Under the pieces are notes generated by a model. That model did no database searches and was not told the DNA's origin. It saw nothing but the letters and a program-made list of their open reading frames with translations. A DNA stretch of 46,267 nucleotides from Bacillota bacterium (GTDB lineage Bacteria > Bacillota > Clostridia > Christensenellales > SZUA-584): assembly GCA_023416745.1 (NCBI GenBank), contig JAEZHF010000042.1, positions 1 through 46,267 of the forward strand. Reading direction: 5' to 3'. Both the position numbers and the translations under genes were made by a program. Within the stretch, counting starts at the first letter, position 1. Each line of letters begins with the position of its first letter. Of this stretch, positions 7,717-16,017 are shown one piece after another.

Positions 7717-7919
7717 ATGAGTATATTCGATATCTTCCAAAGAAAAGCAAGATAGGTGCTCAGATAAAGGAGAGCAAAATTGATGCTCAGATAAAGGAGA
7801 GCATGGACGATTATTTTCGAAAAACGGAAACATATAAGCATTTCAAGAAAGGCGATTATCCCGACATTACAGATGATACATGCAACTGCTCATGGAAGTT
7901 CATACTGTCCGAGGGCTAA
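7717..7919 (+). pseudogene. decayed small gene with an internal 27-bp repeat
   Basis: ATG at 7717 opens a 12-codon frame (MSIFDIFQRKAR) that stops at once. Moving to the next frame near 7750 gives a continuous reading to the stop at 7917-7919: SKIGAQIKES.., then DDYFRKTETYKHF.., ending CSWKFILSEG. The best explanation is a frameshift in a gene of about 65 codons. The second frame contains a 9-codon duplication (AQIKES twice) produced by a direct DNA repeat. The 3' half alone, from ATG at 7803, could also be made as a 38-residue peptide. No family recognised. Confidence 0.35.
7757..7803 (+). repeat. two direct copies of a 20-bp sequence, 27-bp period
   Basis: The 20 bases starting TGCTCAGATAAAGG occur at 7757-7776 and again, identical, at 7784-7803. 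The 27-bp period keeps frame (nine codons), so the duplication encodes AQIKES twice. It lies inside the decayed small gene and is probably a local tandem duplication. Confidence 0.85.
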
Positions 7920-7950
7920 AGAAGCTAAAATCATTATATGTTACGTGGTT

Positions 7951-8046
7951 TACCTTGGCTCCCATATCTGCGAGCGCAGACACCGTTGCCTTGCCCATTC
8001 CAGAATTCGCACCTGTCACCAGTACCGTTCTGCCTTTCATGTCCAT
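7951..8046 (-). pseudogene. inverted 5' part of the neighbouring SDR gene (Rossmann motif)
   Basis: Read on the minus strand from ATG at 8046, 32 codons encode a typical SDR N-terminus: MDMKGRTVLVTGANSGMG, then KATVSALADMGAKV, with the cofactor loop TGANSGMG at 11-18. A ribosome binding site GGAGTG precedes it on the same strand. This is exactly the portion missing from the SDR body that starts at 8058 on the plus strand, which begins MLCRSEARG. After residue 32 the minus frame runs 16 unrelated codons to a stop at 7900-7902. The simplest reading is that a block of about 104-107 bp (about 7951 to 8054/8057) has been flipped. Confidence 0.85.
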
Positions 8047-8057
8047 ATCCACACTCC

Positions 8058-8807
8058 ATGCTGTGCCGCAGTGAGGCTCGCGGCAGGCAAGCTTATGAGG
8101 AGTTAGCGCAAAGACCCGGACGTGATATATGCCTGATGATTTGCGATCTGGGCAGCATGAGCAGTATACGGGAATTCACGGAACGATACAGGCTGGAATG
8201 CGGCCAGCTTGATGTGCTGATCAACAACGCCGGGGTGATTACGCTGGACCGCCGCAAGACCAAAGACGGTTTGGAGCTCCAGTTTGGTGTCAACCATATC
8301 GGTCACTTTATGCTCACGCTGCTCCTCCTTGATCTGCTGACAGAATCCGATGACGGCAGGATCGTGGTGGTTGGTTCCGGAGCGCATAAGGCTGGCAATA
8401 TTCATTTTGACGATATCAATCTCAATAGATACAACGTCATCAAAGCATACGGCCAGTCGAAACTGGCCAATCTGCTGTTCGTAAGGGAGCTGGACAGAAG
8501 GCTGAAGGAAAGGGGTATCCCCATTACCGTTAATTGCGTGCATCCAGGCGCTGTGGCAACACAAATGGGCGTCGACCGGAAAACGCATTTCGGCAGAACG
8601 ATTGTAGGTATGCTCAAGCCCTTCTTTTTGTCACCAGAGGAAGGGGCACGCACATCCGTCTTTCTGGCTTCGGGCGGTGCCTCGGGTGTTTCGGGACAGT
8701 ATTTCTATAAATGTGAAATTGCGAAATCCTCCAGAAGATCGTGGGATATGGATACCGCAAAGAAGCTGTTTGAACTCAGTGAAAAAATATGCGGCGTACA
8801 AATGTGA
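8058..8807 (+). pseudogene. SDR (retinol-dehydrogenase-like) body lacking its own N-terminus
   Basis: The 249 residues carry the rest of a classical SDR: LINNAG (after the DLGSMSS region), VVVGSGAHKAG with the catalytic Ser, YGQSKLAN with Tyr/Lys, and HPGAV. The family needs an N-terminal beta-alpha-beta unit with TGxxxGxG; here that unit lies in the opposite orientation immediately upstream. Restoring the inverted block gives a protein of about 282 residues, normal for the family. In the present arrangement the plus frame stays open through the inverted block back to ATG at 7938, so a protein with an unrelated 40-residue start could be made, but it would lack the nucleotide-binding loop and probably be inactive. 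The NADP-dependent oxidoreductase role is therefore only potential. Confidence 0.8.
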
Positions 8808-8892
8808 TCAGCATTTAGAATGAACATTGGGCACTAGGCGGCTCAACTTGAAGAAACAAAGAGAAAAAATAGATGAAATAAAGGGAAAAAAT

Positions 8893-9375
8893 ATGATATT
8901 CAGAAAGGCGAAACCCGATGAGATAGAGGGTTTGTTCGCAGAAGGGTATAAAGTTTGGAGCCGGAACAGGACTTTTGAGCAATACTGTTCAGACAACAGC
9001 AAGGAAGATGCCAACGGGACAAGATATGTGCTGGAAAAGGACGGTGAGATCGTCAGCTCGCTGATGCTGCTTAAGCTGAATGACTTTCAGGGCAGGGACG
9101 TATACGGTATCGGGTCAGTGCTCACACCCAAACGACATTCGGGGCAAGGTTATGCGTCCATACTCCTTAAGAAAAGCATCGAAACCGTAAGCAAAGAGGC
9201 GATGATATTCTTACATTCTGATATCAGTCCTGAGTTCTATTTCCGGTTCGGATTCCGAACTCTGCCAGCCCATTATCAAAAAAAGGAAGCCAGCGCATGT
9301 ATGCTCCGGTGTACTGAGGACGTTTGGGGGGAACTGATGGCTGCTTCCAGCGTTCAAGTCCCCAGCTATTTCTAA
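8893..9375 (+). CDS. GNAT-family N-acetyltransferase
   Basis: The 160-residue protein begins with the usual GNAT first strand (MIFRKAKPDEIEGL) and has the acetyl-CoA loop in GIGSVLTPKRHSGQGYASILLKK, where RHSGQGYA corresponds to R/Q-x-x-G-x-G/A. Near the end, EFYFRFGF is the common motif B-side YxxxGF. Such enzymes transfer an acetyl group to an amine; the acceptor is not predictable. ATG at 8893 is chosen over an upstream TTG because it gives the family start; AAGGGAA lies just before it. Confidence 0.85.
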   Translation: MIFRKAKPDEIEGLFAEGYKVWSRNRTFEQYCSDNSKEDANGTRYVLEKDGEIVSSLMLLKLNDFQGRDVYGIGSVLTPKRHSGQGYASILLKKSIETVSKEAMIFLHSDISPEFYFRFGFRTLPAHYQKKEASACMLRCTEDVWGELMAASSVQVPSYF

Positions 9376-9394
9376 CGGAAGAAACGAGGCGGAT

Positions 9395-10096
9395 ATGAAA
9401 AAGATCGGACTGATCGGCGGTATGAGCTGGGAGAGCACAGTGACTTACTATCAGGTAATCAACGAGACCATCAAGACTGAGCTGGGCGGGTTGCATTCCG
9501 CGAAGTGCCTGCTGTACAGCGTGGACTTTTCAGAAATTGAGAGCTGTCAGTCGCAGGGACTCTGGGATAAAAGCGCTGATATACTGCTGGATGCCGCGCA
9601 GCGGCTTGAGCTTGCGGGAGCGGGCTTCATCGTTATCTGCACAAACACTATGCACAAGGTCGTGCCCCAGATTCAGGCAGGGATACAGATACCTATTCTG
9701 CATATTGCCGATGCGACAGCGGATGCACTGGTACAGAGCGGGATCAGCAAAACGGCATTATTGGGGACCAAATATACGATGACTGAAGACTTCTATAAGT
9801 CCAGGCTGGAAAATAGGGATATACAGGTGCTTGTGCCGGAAACAGACGATATTGAATTTGTCAATTCCGTAATATATAACGAGCTCTGCCGCGGCATCAC
9901 ATCGGAACAATCGAAAGCAGGATATCTGAGGATACTGGACTCGCTGGCTCAAAAAGGAGCGATGGGCGCGGTGCTGGGCTGCACTGAGATCGGTCTGCTT
10001 GTCAAACAGACCGACACAAAGGTGCCGATTTATGACACAACGCTGATCCACGGTATAAAGGCTGCAAAAATATCAATGGGTATTGACAGCTTGTGA
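9395..10096 (+). CDS. aspartate/glutamate racemase family protein (RacX/YgeA-like)
   Basis: The 233-residue protein opens with KKIGLIGGMSWEST, the family N-terminus. The two catalytic cysteines of cofactor-independent racemases are present: Cys82 in ICTNTMHK and Cys196 in LGCTEIGL. Relatives such as YgeA and RacX racemise several amino acids with broad specificity and supply D-amino acids for the wall or biofilm dispersal; the specific substrate here is open. GAAACGAGG upstream serves as the binding site. It lies 19 bases after the GNAT gene, so both may be cotranscribed. Confidence 0.9.
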   Translation: MKKIGLIGGMSWESTVTYYQVINETIKTELGGLHSAKCLLYSVDFSEIESCQSQGLWDKSADILLDAAQRLELAGAGFIVICTNTMHKVVPQIQAGIQIPILHIADATADALVQSGISKTALLGTKYTMTEDFYKSRLENRDIQVLVPETDDIEFVNSVIYNELCRGITSEQSKAGYLRILDSLAQKGAMGAVLGCTEIGLLVKQTDTKVPIYDTTLIHGIKAAKISMGIDSL

Positions 10097-10229
10097 TTGA
10101 CAATCAGGATCTGAGAGCATTAATGAGGCCATGAGTAATCAATTCATAAACCGCTGTTGCTGAAATTCCGTATATTATAAAACCTTTGTGACATACTGAG
10201 ATTAGAACGACTTTGAAAGAGGGTTCTGT

Positions 10230-10982
10230 ATGAAAAATCTCAGATGTCCAGTGGTTTTATTGCTTTGCTGTATTTTTTTATTTGCGGGATGTTCAAACAG
10301 TGAGTCCCAAAGCGCTTCCACACAATTACCCGGCGGCGGGGGGCAGTCTCCTGCTGCAAGTGCGGCGGGAGGGCAGCAGGCTTCCGGCCAGGAGCAGTCC
10401 GGCGGGCAAATGATAGAACCGAAGCAGCTTATATCCAAGGAAGAAGCGGCGCAGCTCATTGGCGAAGCGGTTAAAGACGGTACAATTGACGAACAGCAGA
10501 TGCTGGGTATGAAGGTTTGCTTCTATCCCGCTGAAAACAGCAGCTCTAAGAGCTATCTGTCAATCACTGTGATACAACAAGGATCACTCCAGCAAGGTGA
10601 ATCCAGCGGCGAGCAGCAGTCGGGTGGCTCCGGCGGCGGGCAATCGGGTGGCGGACAATCGGGTGGCGGCGAACAGTCCGAACAGTCCGGTGGGCAGTCG
10701 GGAAGTTCTGGCGGTGGTGGCGGCCAATCGGGCGGCGGGAACCAGTTGACGCCCAAAGGAATATTTGAAGCTATAAAAACCGCAATGGAAGACTTAAATG
10801 CGGCGGATACCGGTCGTATCGGCGACGATAATTTTATGTCCGCTCAGGGGATAGCCATTATTTCCGGAGAATACTTCATATATGTGACAGCCGGCAGTAA
10901 CGATGCGGCGCTTGTACCGCAGATTGTCAAGCAGGCAGGAGAGATGGCATTCAGAAATCTGAAAAGGATTCAGGGACAATAG
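10230..10982 (+). CDS. lipoprotein with Gly/Gln/Ser-rich repeat region
   Basis: The 250-residue protein has a lipoprotein signal peptide with the lipobox LFAG-Cys21. Two low-complexity stretches follow: residues ~35-58 and a longer one at ~124-168 made of GGGQSGGG-type units, encoded by imperfect short DNA repeats. Between and after these lie two folded segments (about 60-118 and 170-250), the last containing AIISGEYFIYVTAGSNDAALVPQIVKQAGEMAFRNL. I recognise no domain. It should be anchored outside the membrane; the flexible repeat may span the wall. Length variation of the repeat between strains is expected. Confidence 0.75.
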   Translation: MKNLRCPVVLLLCCIFLFAGCSNSESQSASTQLPGGGGQSPAASAAGGQQASGQEQSGGQMIEPKQLISKEEAAQLIGEAVKDGTIDEQQMLGMKVCFYPAENSSSKSYLSITVIQQGSLQQGESSGEQQSGGSGGGQSGGGQSGGGEQSEQSGGQSGSSGGGGGQSGGGNQLTPKGIFEAIKTAMEDLNAADTGRIGDDNFMSAQGIAIISGEYFIYVTAGSNDAALVPQIVKQAGEMAFRNLKRIQGQ

Positions 10983-11017
10983 CTTTCAAAGAGCCGCTAT
11001 CAACTCATGGCAACAAT

Positions 11018-11045
11018 AAAAAGCGTCCATAACGGGCGCTTTTAT
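11018..11045. terminator. bidirectional hairpin terminator between convergent genes
   Basis: AAAAGCGTCC and GGGCGCTTTT form a 10-bp stem (one G-U) around a short loop, flanked by A and T runs, so it can terminate in both directions. It separates the lipoprotein gene from the leftward membrane-protein gene. Confidence 0.8.
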
Positions 11046-11059
11046 CGTTGGTCCGAATT

Positions 11060-11710
11060 CTATTTATCTTCGCTGTTTTCTTTGCTGTCCTGCGGGTTAT
11101 CGAGATCAGCCATCATAGCCGCTATCTTCTGTTCAATCGTCGAGGGCTCGCTATTGACATCAGCGGTGCTGGCAGAAACGGCTTCCTCCTTCTTTTCCGG
11201 TATCCGGATGGGAAGCAGCGTGCCGTTCTCCACACGTTTTCTATATCTCATGTAAGGAACCAGTATGCCCATGACGAGTATGATTAGAATAACGCCGATA
11301 ATGATAAGCACTTTGTAGATTTCTGCCAAAGACGAAGCAGTACTTTCAGGCAAATAAAAGATTCTGATCACGTAGATCAGTATACCGGCCAGAATGCCGT
11401 TTATCAAAGCAAGGGAAAACAGCCCCAATCGCAGACGGTATTTATTCTCAATGGTGCGCCGTCCGAACGTGATGGCCAGAAAGACAACAACAAAGAGGTA
11501 GTTGAGCATGTCCTCTTTGGCAATAATGCCCTTTTGAGACAGAGTGGAAGGGACAAACATTGAAACCACCAGCGCGGCAGCGCAGAGTATGCCGGCAATG
11601 ACCTGTACGATGCGGAGTTGCTTATCCGTCAGCTTCTTTTTGCCTTCTTCAGGCAAAGAATCGCCGTTTGGGTCGTTTAGGTTGGAATTTTCCTGATTAA
11701 TATCGCTCAT
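11060..11710 (-). CDS. hypothetical membrane protein, 216 aa
   Basis: The leftward gene starts at ATG 11710 with AAAGGAGCAG upstream. The N-terminal ~30 residues are polar and acidic, followed by four hydrophobic segments (about 33-53, 68-84, 96-117 and 130-152) and a charged cytoplasm-like tail to 216. No motif links it to a known family. It is transcribed divergently from the EF-G-like gene and convergently to the lipoprotein gene, so it is probably a single-gene unit. Confidence 0.75.
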   Translation of the reverse strand: MSDINQENSNLNDPNGDSLPEEGKKKLTDKQLRIVQVIAGILCAAALVVSMFVPSTLSQKGIIAKEDMLNYLFVVVFLAITFGRRTIENKYRLRLGLFSLALINGILAGILIYVIRIFYLPESTASSLAEIYKVLIIIGVILIILVMGILVPYMRYRKRVENGTLLPIRIPEKKEEAVSASTADVNSEPSTIEQKIAAMMADLDNPQDSKENSEDK

Positions 11711-11811
11711 TGACTGCTCCTTTACGATTTTTCATCGAATTATTATGTCACAGTTTTATCCTATTTTCCATACCAAACGAAAAAAATCTTATTTATTTTT
11801 ACTTGCCTTTC

Positions 11812-11820
11812 TGTTAGAAT
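11812..11820 (+). promoter_or_regulatory. extended -10 promoter upstream of the EF-G paralogue
   Basis: TGTTAGAAT is a TGn-extended -10 element 65 bases before the ATG at 11885. The matching -35 region is a poor T-rich hexamer, which extended -10 promoters tolerate. Confidence 0.4.
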
Positions 11821-11884
11821 GGTTCTTAGTCATTAAAAAGATCAGTTCAATGAAGACTGGTTGTGAATATGTTGGAGGAAATGT

Positions 11885-13963
11885 ATGAAATTTTACAGCA
11901 CAAGCGACATCAGAAACATTACGCTGGTGGGCCACGGCGGGGAAGGAAAGACAACTCTGGCCGAAGCTATGCTCTTTATCAGCGGCATGATCGACAGGCA
12001 GGGCAAAACGGACGACGGGAACACCGTCATGGACTATGACCCGGAGGAGACCAAAAGACATATCTCCATCAGCTCTGCAATTGCGCCTGTGGAATGGAAA
12101 GATACGAAAATCAACATCATAGACACACCGGGATACTTCGACTTTATCGGCGACGCTACATCCGGCTATTATCTGGCCGACAGTGCGCTGATACTCGTAG
12201 GCGGCTTATCGGGCTTAACGGTTGGCGCTGAAAAGGCATGGGACGCCTGTGTGAAGGCGGGTATAGCCAAAGCGTTCTTCGTCAACCAGATGGACAAGGA
12301 GCACGTGGAATTTGATAAAGCTGTGCAGACACTGAAGGATAAATACGGTACCAAGGTCACCGTGCTGCAGCTGCCCATCGGCCAGGGGCTTGGCTTCAAG
12401 GGCATATTCGACGTCATTGAAATGAAGGCATACGGCTTTGACGGCAAGAAGGTAAAGGAGATCGACGCACCGGCGGATGTGAAGGCGCAGGCTGAGGAGC
12501 TCAGAGAAGCCATCATCGAGAACGCCGCGGAAAACGACGAAGCTTTGATGGAGAAGTTCTTTGAAGGCGAAGAACTGTCCAAGGAGGATATACTCAAAGG
12601 TTTAAAGATCGGTATTGCCGCAGGCGATGTCGTTCCGGTATTCCTCGGAGCGGGCGGCCCTCACATGGGCATTTCGCTGCTGCTGGACAACATTGTCGAA
12701 TTCATGCCGTCACCGGATAAAAAGATAAACGTTAAAGGCAAGACACCCAAGGGCGAGGAAGTTACCTACACCGCTGACCCAAAACAGTCTTTTGCGGCGC
12801 AGGTGTATAAGACCGTGGCAGATCCGTTTGTGGGCACTCTGTCTGTATTCAAGATACTGGGCGGCGAGCTGACCACCGGACATTCCATCAAGAACTGCAA
12901 CGCCGGAAAATCCGAAAAGTTCGGTCAGATATACGTTATGTCGGGCAAAAAGCAGATATCGGTGGAAAAGCTGTCCGCGGGCGATATTGGCGCTCTGGCT
13001 AAGCTGCAGCATACCGAAACGGGCAATACGCTCTGCGATGAGAACAAGCCAGTGGTGTTCCCGGAAATTGAGTTCCCTGCTCCGTGCATCTCTCTTGCGG
13101 TTACCGCCAAGAAGCAGGGGGAGGAGGAGAAGGTGTTCTCCGGCCTCCACCGTCTGGAGGAGGAAGACCCGTCCTTCCGTATTATCAAGTCCTTGGAGAC
13201 TCCTGATACACTGGTGAGCGGTCTTGGTGAGCTGCATCTGGAAGTCATCTGCCGGAAGCTGGCGAACAAGTATGGCGTAGAAGCGCAGCTGTCCGATCCG
13301 CAGATTCCCTATCGCGAAACCATCCGCAAGAAGGTGGAGGCGCACGGCCGGCATAAAAAGCAGTCGGGCGGCCATGGCCAGTTCGGCGATGTACATATCC
13401 GGTTTGAACCTCTCAGCAATTCGGAGGAAAACTTCGAGTTCGTGGACGAAGTGGTGGGCGGCGCCGTGCCGCGCCAGTATATCCCCGCGGTGGAGAAAGG
13501 CTTAAGAGAAAGCATCACGAAGGGCGTGCTGGCGGGTTTCCCGATGGTTAAGCTCAAAGCGACGCTGTTCTTTGGTTCCTCGCATCCGGTTGACTCGTCA
13601 GAAATGGCATTCAAGGTCGCTGCGAACCTCGCATACAAGCAAGGGTGCGCCGATGCCAGCCCGACGCTGCTCGAGCCGATCTACCGCCTTGAAGTCACGA
13701 TACCCGATGAGTACATGGGCGACGTCATCGGCGACATCAACCGTCGTCGCGGCCGCATACTCGGTATGAACCCGCAGGGAGGGCTGCAGCAGGTCGTCGC
13801 GGAAGTGCCGCTTGCTGAAATATTTAAATATGCAACCGACCTTCGTTCCATGACACAGGCAAGAGGCACGTTCACCATGACTTTTGAACGTTATGATGAG
13901 TTGCCTGCAAACCTCGCGGATAAAGTTATCGCTCAGGCCAAGAAGGACGCGGAGGAAGAATAG
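11885..13963 (+). CDS. elongation factor G-like GTPase (EF-G paralogue)
   Basis: The 692-residue protein has the full EF-G domain set: GTPase domain with P-loop GHGGEGKTTL (17-26), DTPGYFDF as switch II and NQMD as the base-recognition motif, then domain II, and domains III-V ending ..AEIFKYATDLRSMTQARGTFTMTFERY. The canonical EF-G motifs are GHIDAGKTT, DTPGHVDF and NKMD, so all three are altered; His in switch II, needed for GTP hydrolysis in EF-G and EF-Tu, is Tyr here. This pattern marks the EF-G-like subgroup found as a second copy in many Firmicutes and Actinobacteria, not the str-operon fusA. Role in translocation, recycling or stress is unclear. RBS GGAGGAAATGT. Confidence 0.88.
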   Translation: MKFYSTSDIRNITLVGHGGEGKTTLAEAMLFISGMIDRQGKTDDGNTVMDYDPEETKRHISISSAIAPVEWKDTKINIIDTPGYFDFIGDATSGYYLADSALILVGGLSGLTVGAEKAWDACVKAGIAKAFFVNQMDKEHVEFDKAVQTLKDKYGTKVTVLQLPIGQGLGFKGIFDVIEMKAYGFDGKKVKEIDAPADVKAQAEELREAIIENAAENDEALMEKFFEGEELSKEDILKGLKIGIAAGDVVPVFLGAGGPHMGISLLLDNIVEFMPSPDKKINVKGKTPKGEEVTYTADPKQSFAAQVYKTVADPFVGTLSVFKILGGELTTGHSIKNCNAGKSEKFGQIYVMSGKKQISVEKLSAGDIGALAKLQHTETGNTLCDENKPVVFPEIEFPAPCISLAVTAKKQGEEEKVFSGLHRLEEEDPSFRIIKSLETPDTLVSGLGELHLEVICRKLANKYGVEAQLSDPQIPYRETIRKKVEAHGRHKKQSGGHGQFGDVHIRFEPLSNSEENFEFVDEVVGGAVPRQYIPAVEKGLRESITKGVLAGFPMVKLKATLFFGSSHPVDSSEMAFKVAANLAYKQGCADASPTLLEPIYRLEVTIPDEYMGDVIGDINRRRGRILGMNPQGGLQQVVAEVPLAEIFKYATDLRSMTQARGTFTMTFERYDELPANLADKVIAQAKKDAEEE

Positions 13964-14020
13964 CAGCTTCTGGCGCGTTATGCGTTTGCCGGCGCTGGAG
14001 CATACTTAAAGTATCGATCA

Positions 14021-14053
14021 ATGCCGCCGGGCAAGTTCCCGGCGGCATTTTTA
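14021..14053 (+). terminator. rho-independent terminator after the EF-G paralogue
   Basis: ATGCCGCCGGG and CCCGGCGGCAT form a perfect 11-bp stem with a CAAGTT loop, followed by TTTTT. Confidence 0.92.
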
Positions 14054-14090
14054 CACCAGTCAGATGTGTTGTTTACGAAAGGGGATTGCT

Positions 14091-14636
14091 ATGTCGTTAT
14101 ATTTCCAAAAGGACGAGGAAACGAAAACGGTACTGGAGGCTGCGCGGCAGATTGCAAACGCGGCGCGGACGGCTCCCAAAGCGCGGGGAATGGATAATCT
14201 GGTAATCGCGTTGGCCGACGCAGAAGAGCTTCCTGCAATTGCGCAAACGATGATGCGTCTCTACGAGGAAGGAAAAGCAGCGGATTTCTTTGTGCGGGAC
14301 GCACACAATCTAATGGTATCACAGGCGCTTTTGCTGATTGGGACAAAAATCAAGGTACTGGAACTAAACTGCGGCCTTTGCGGCTTTGAGACATGCGCCA
14401 AGAAAAAAGAACATAAGGCTGTTCCGTGCGCGTACAATTTGAACGACCTTGGAATAGCGATAGGCAGCGCTGTCAGCCGCGCTGCTGATATGCGCCTCGA
14501 TAACCGTGTGATGTATTCGGCGGGAACGGCCGCTCGGGAAATGAAACTGCTGGGTGAGGATGTTGCAGTGGTGTTCGGGATTCCGCTGGCAGCCGCCTCC
14601 AAGAGCCCGTTCTTCGACCGGAAAGCGACCGTATAA
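14091..14636 (+). CDS. DUF2148 ferredoxin-domain protein
   Basis: The 181-residue protein matches DUF2148, a small family with a conserved cysteine set, here Cys94 and Cys97 (NCGLCGFETC), Cys102 and Cys113, suitable for a 4Fe-4S cluster. The family is common in anaerobes and of unknown function; an electron-transfer or Fe-S carrier role is an inference from the cysteines. ATG at 14091 with GGGG upstream is preferred over an in-frame TTG/ATG 27 bases earlier that would add unlike residues. Confidence 0.82.
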   Translation: MSLYFQKDEETKTVLEAARQIANAARTAPKARGMDNLVIALADAEELPAIAQTMMRLYEEGKAADFFVRDAHNLMVSQALLLIGTKIKVLELNCGLCGFETCAKKKEHKAVPCAYNLNDLGIAIGSAVSRAADMRLDNRVMYSAGTAAREMKLLGEDVAVVFGIPLAAASKSPFFDRKATV

Positions 14637-14714
14637 CCGGCGCGAGGTAAACTTCCCGCCGGTGATTAAAGCCTGCAATGAGCGCTCATGATTTCTGATG
14701 ATGTGATTTCAGAC

Positions 14715-14743
14715 TTGTTTTTTTGGTGCTTATCGTTTAGAAT
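14715..14743 (+). promoter_or_regulatory. promoter for the icd operon
   Basis: TTGTTT (14715-14720), a 17-base spacer and TAGAAT (14738-14743) lie 51 bases before the icd start. Confidence 0.5.
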
Positions 14744-14793
14744 GTGACGCGTGTGACTTGAAAATATTATAGTTTTATATAAAGGAGTAGCCA

Positions 14794-16017
14794 ATGACGA
14801 AGGTAAAAATGCCGGTTCCGTTGGTTGAAATCGACGGCGATGAGATGACACGGATCATCTGGAAGATGATCAAGGATTTTCTGCTGGAGCCGTACATCGA
14901 AATGAATACCGAATACTATGATCTGGGGCTGACGGAGCGGGATGCCACTGACGATGCAGTGACTGTTCAGGCCGCTGAGGCGATCAGAAAGTTCGGCGTC
15001 GGCGTCAAATGCGCCACGATAACACCTAACGCTCAGCGTGTCGAGGAGTATGATCTCAAGAAAATGTGGAAGAGCCCCAACGGCACCATTCGCGAAATTC
15101 TTGACGGTACCGTTTTCCGTGAGCCTATTTTGGTCAAAGGCATCCTACCTTCCGTGAAGACGTGGAAGAACCCCATCATCATCGCGCGTCATGCTTACGG
15201 TGACATCTACAACGCGCAGGAGTGCGTGGTGGACGGTGAAGGCAAGGCGGAGCTGGTGATCACGAGAAAGGACGGCAGCGTGGAACGCCGCAACATTGCG
15301 GATTTTGACGCAAAAGGCGGCGTGGTGCGTGGCATGTTTAATACCACCAAGTCCATCGAAAGCTTCGCGAAGAGCTGCTTCAATTACGCATTGGACTGCA
15401 AGATGGATCTGTGGTTCGCGACGAAGGATACGATTTCTAAGCAGTACCACCACCGCTTTAAGGATATTTTTGCGGAAATATTTGAAACTGTCTATAAGCA
15501 CAAATTCGAACAGGCAGGCATCGAGTATTTCTACACACTGATCGATGACGCGGTGGCGCGCGTGATACGCAGTGAGGGCGGCTTCATCTGGGCGTGTATG
15601 AACTACGACGGCGACGTGATGTCTGATATGGTGGCAACGGCATACGGCAGTCTGGCGATGATGTCGTCGGTGCTGGTGTCGCCCGAAGGCCTGTATGAAT
15701 ACGAGGCGGCACACGGCACAGTGACCAAGCATTATTACCGTCATCTGGAGGGCAAGGAGACATCCACCAACTGTATGGCGACGCTGTTCGCCTGGACCGG
15801 CGCGCTGCGCAAGCGCGGCGAGCTGGACGGCAACGACGAACTGGTGGAGTTTGCGAACAAGCTCGAAGCGGCATCTATCGCGACAATTGAAAACGGCGTG
15901 ATGACGGGCGACCTATATATGCTGAGCGAAGCGGAGACAAAGCAGAAGGTAAGCACGGAAGCGTTCATCAAGCAGATAAAAGTAACGTTGGATAAGATGC
16001 TGGGGGAAAATAAATGA
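14794..16017 (+). CDS. icd: NADP-dependent isocitrate dehydrogenase, eukaryote-like dimeric type
   Basis: The 407-residue enzyme converts isocitrate to 2-oxoglutarate with CO2 release and NADPH formation. Diagnostic segments are VEIDGDEMTR near 11-20, ATITPNAQRVEEY near 73-85, KSPNGTIREIL near 93-103 and YEAAHGTVTKHY near 304-315. These belong to the subfamily shared with cytosolic and mitochondrial enzymes of eukaryotes rather than the E. coli type. The gene overlaps the next by four bases. No other TCA-cycle gene is nearby, so it probably serves glutamate synthesis and NADPH supply in a fermentative cell. RBS AAAGGAGTAGCC. Confidence 0.95.
   Translation: MTKVKMPVPLVEIDGDEMTRIIWKMIKDFLLEPYIEMNTEYYDLGLTERDATDDAVTVQAAEAIRKFGVGVKCATITPNAQRVEEYDLKKMWKSPNGTIREILDGTVFREPILVKGILPSVKTWKNPIIIARHAYGDIYNAQECVVDGEGKAELVITRKDGSVERRNIADFDAKGGVVRGMFNTTKSIESFAKSCFNYALDCKMDLWFATKDTISKQYHHRFKDIFAEIFETVYKHKFEQAGIEYFYTLIDDAVARVIRSEGGFIWACMNYDGDVMSDMVATAYGSLAMMSSVLVSPEGLYEYEAAHGTVTKHYYRHLEGKETSTNCMATLFAWTGALRKRGELDGNDELVEFANKLEAASIATIENGVMTGDLYMLSEAETKQKVSTEAFIKQIKVTLDKMLGENK

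Noticed and set aside
7757..7803. CRISPR array or integrase attachment repeats
   Set aside because: Only two copies with a 7-bp gap and an in-frame period; better explained as a small tandem duplication. No cas genes are present.
7938..8057. Plus-strand frame extending the SDR body upstream to ATG 7938 as its true N-terminus
   Set aside because: The added residues are Pro/Leu/Ser-rich and unlike any SDR start, and the opposite strand of the same bases encodes a perfect SDR N-terminus. It is the antisense of the inverted block.
10553..10756. Minus-strand proline-rich ORF opposite the lipoprotein repeat
   Set aside because: It is the antisense of Gly-rich codons (GGC/GGT reads as Pro); no RBS or promoter supports it.
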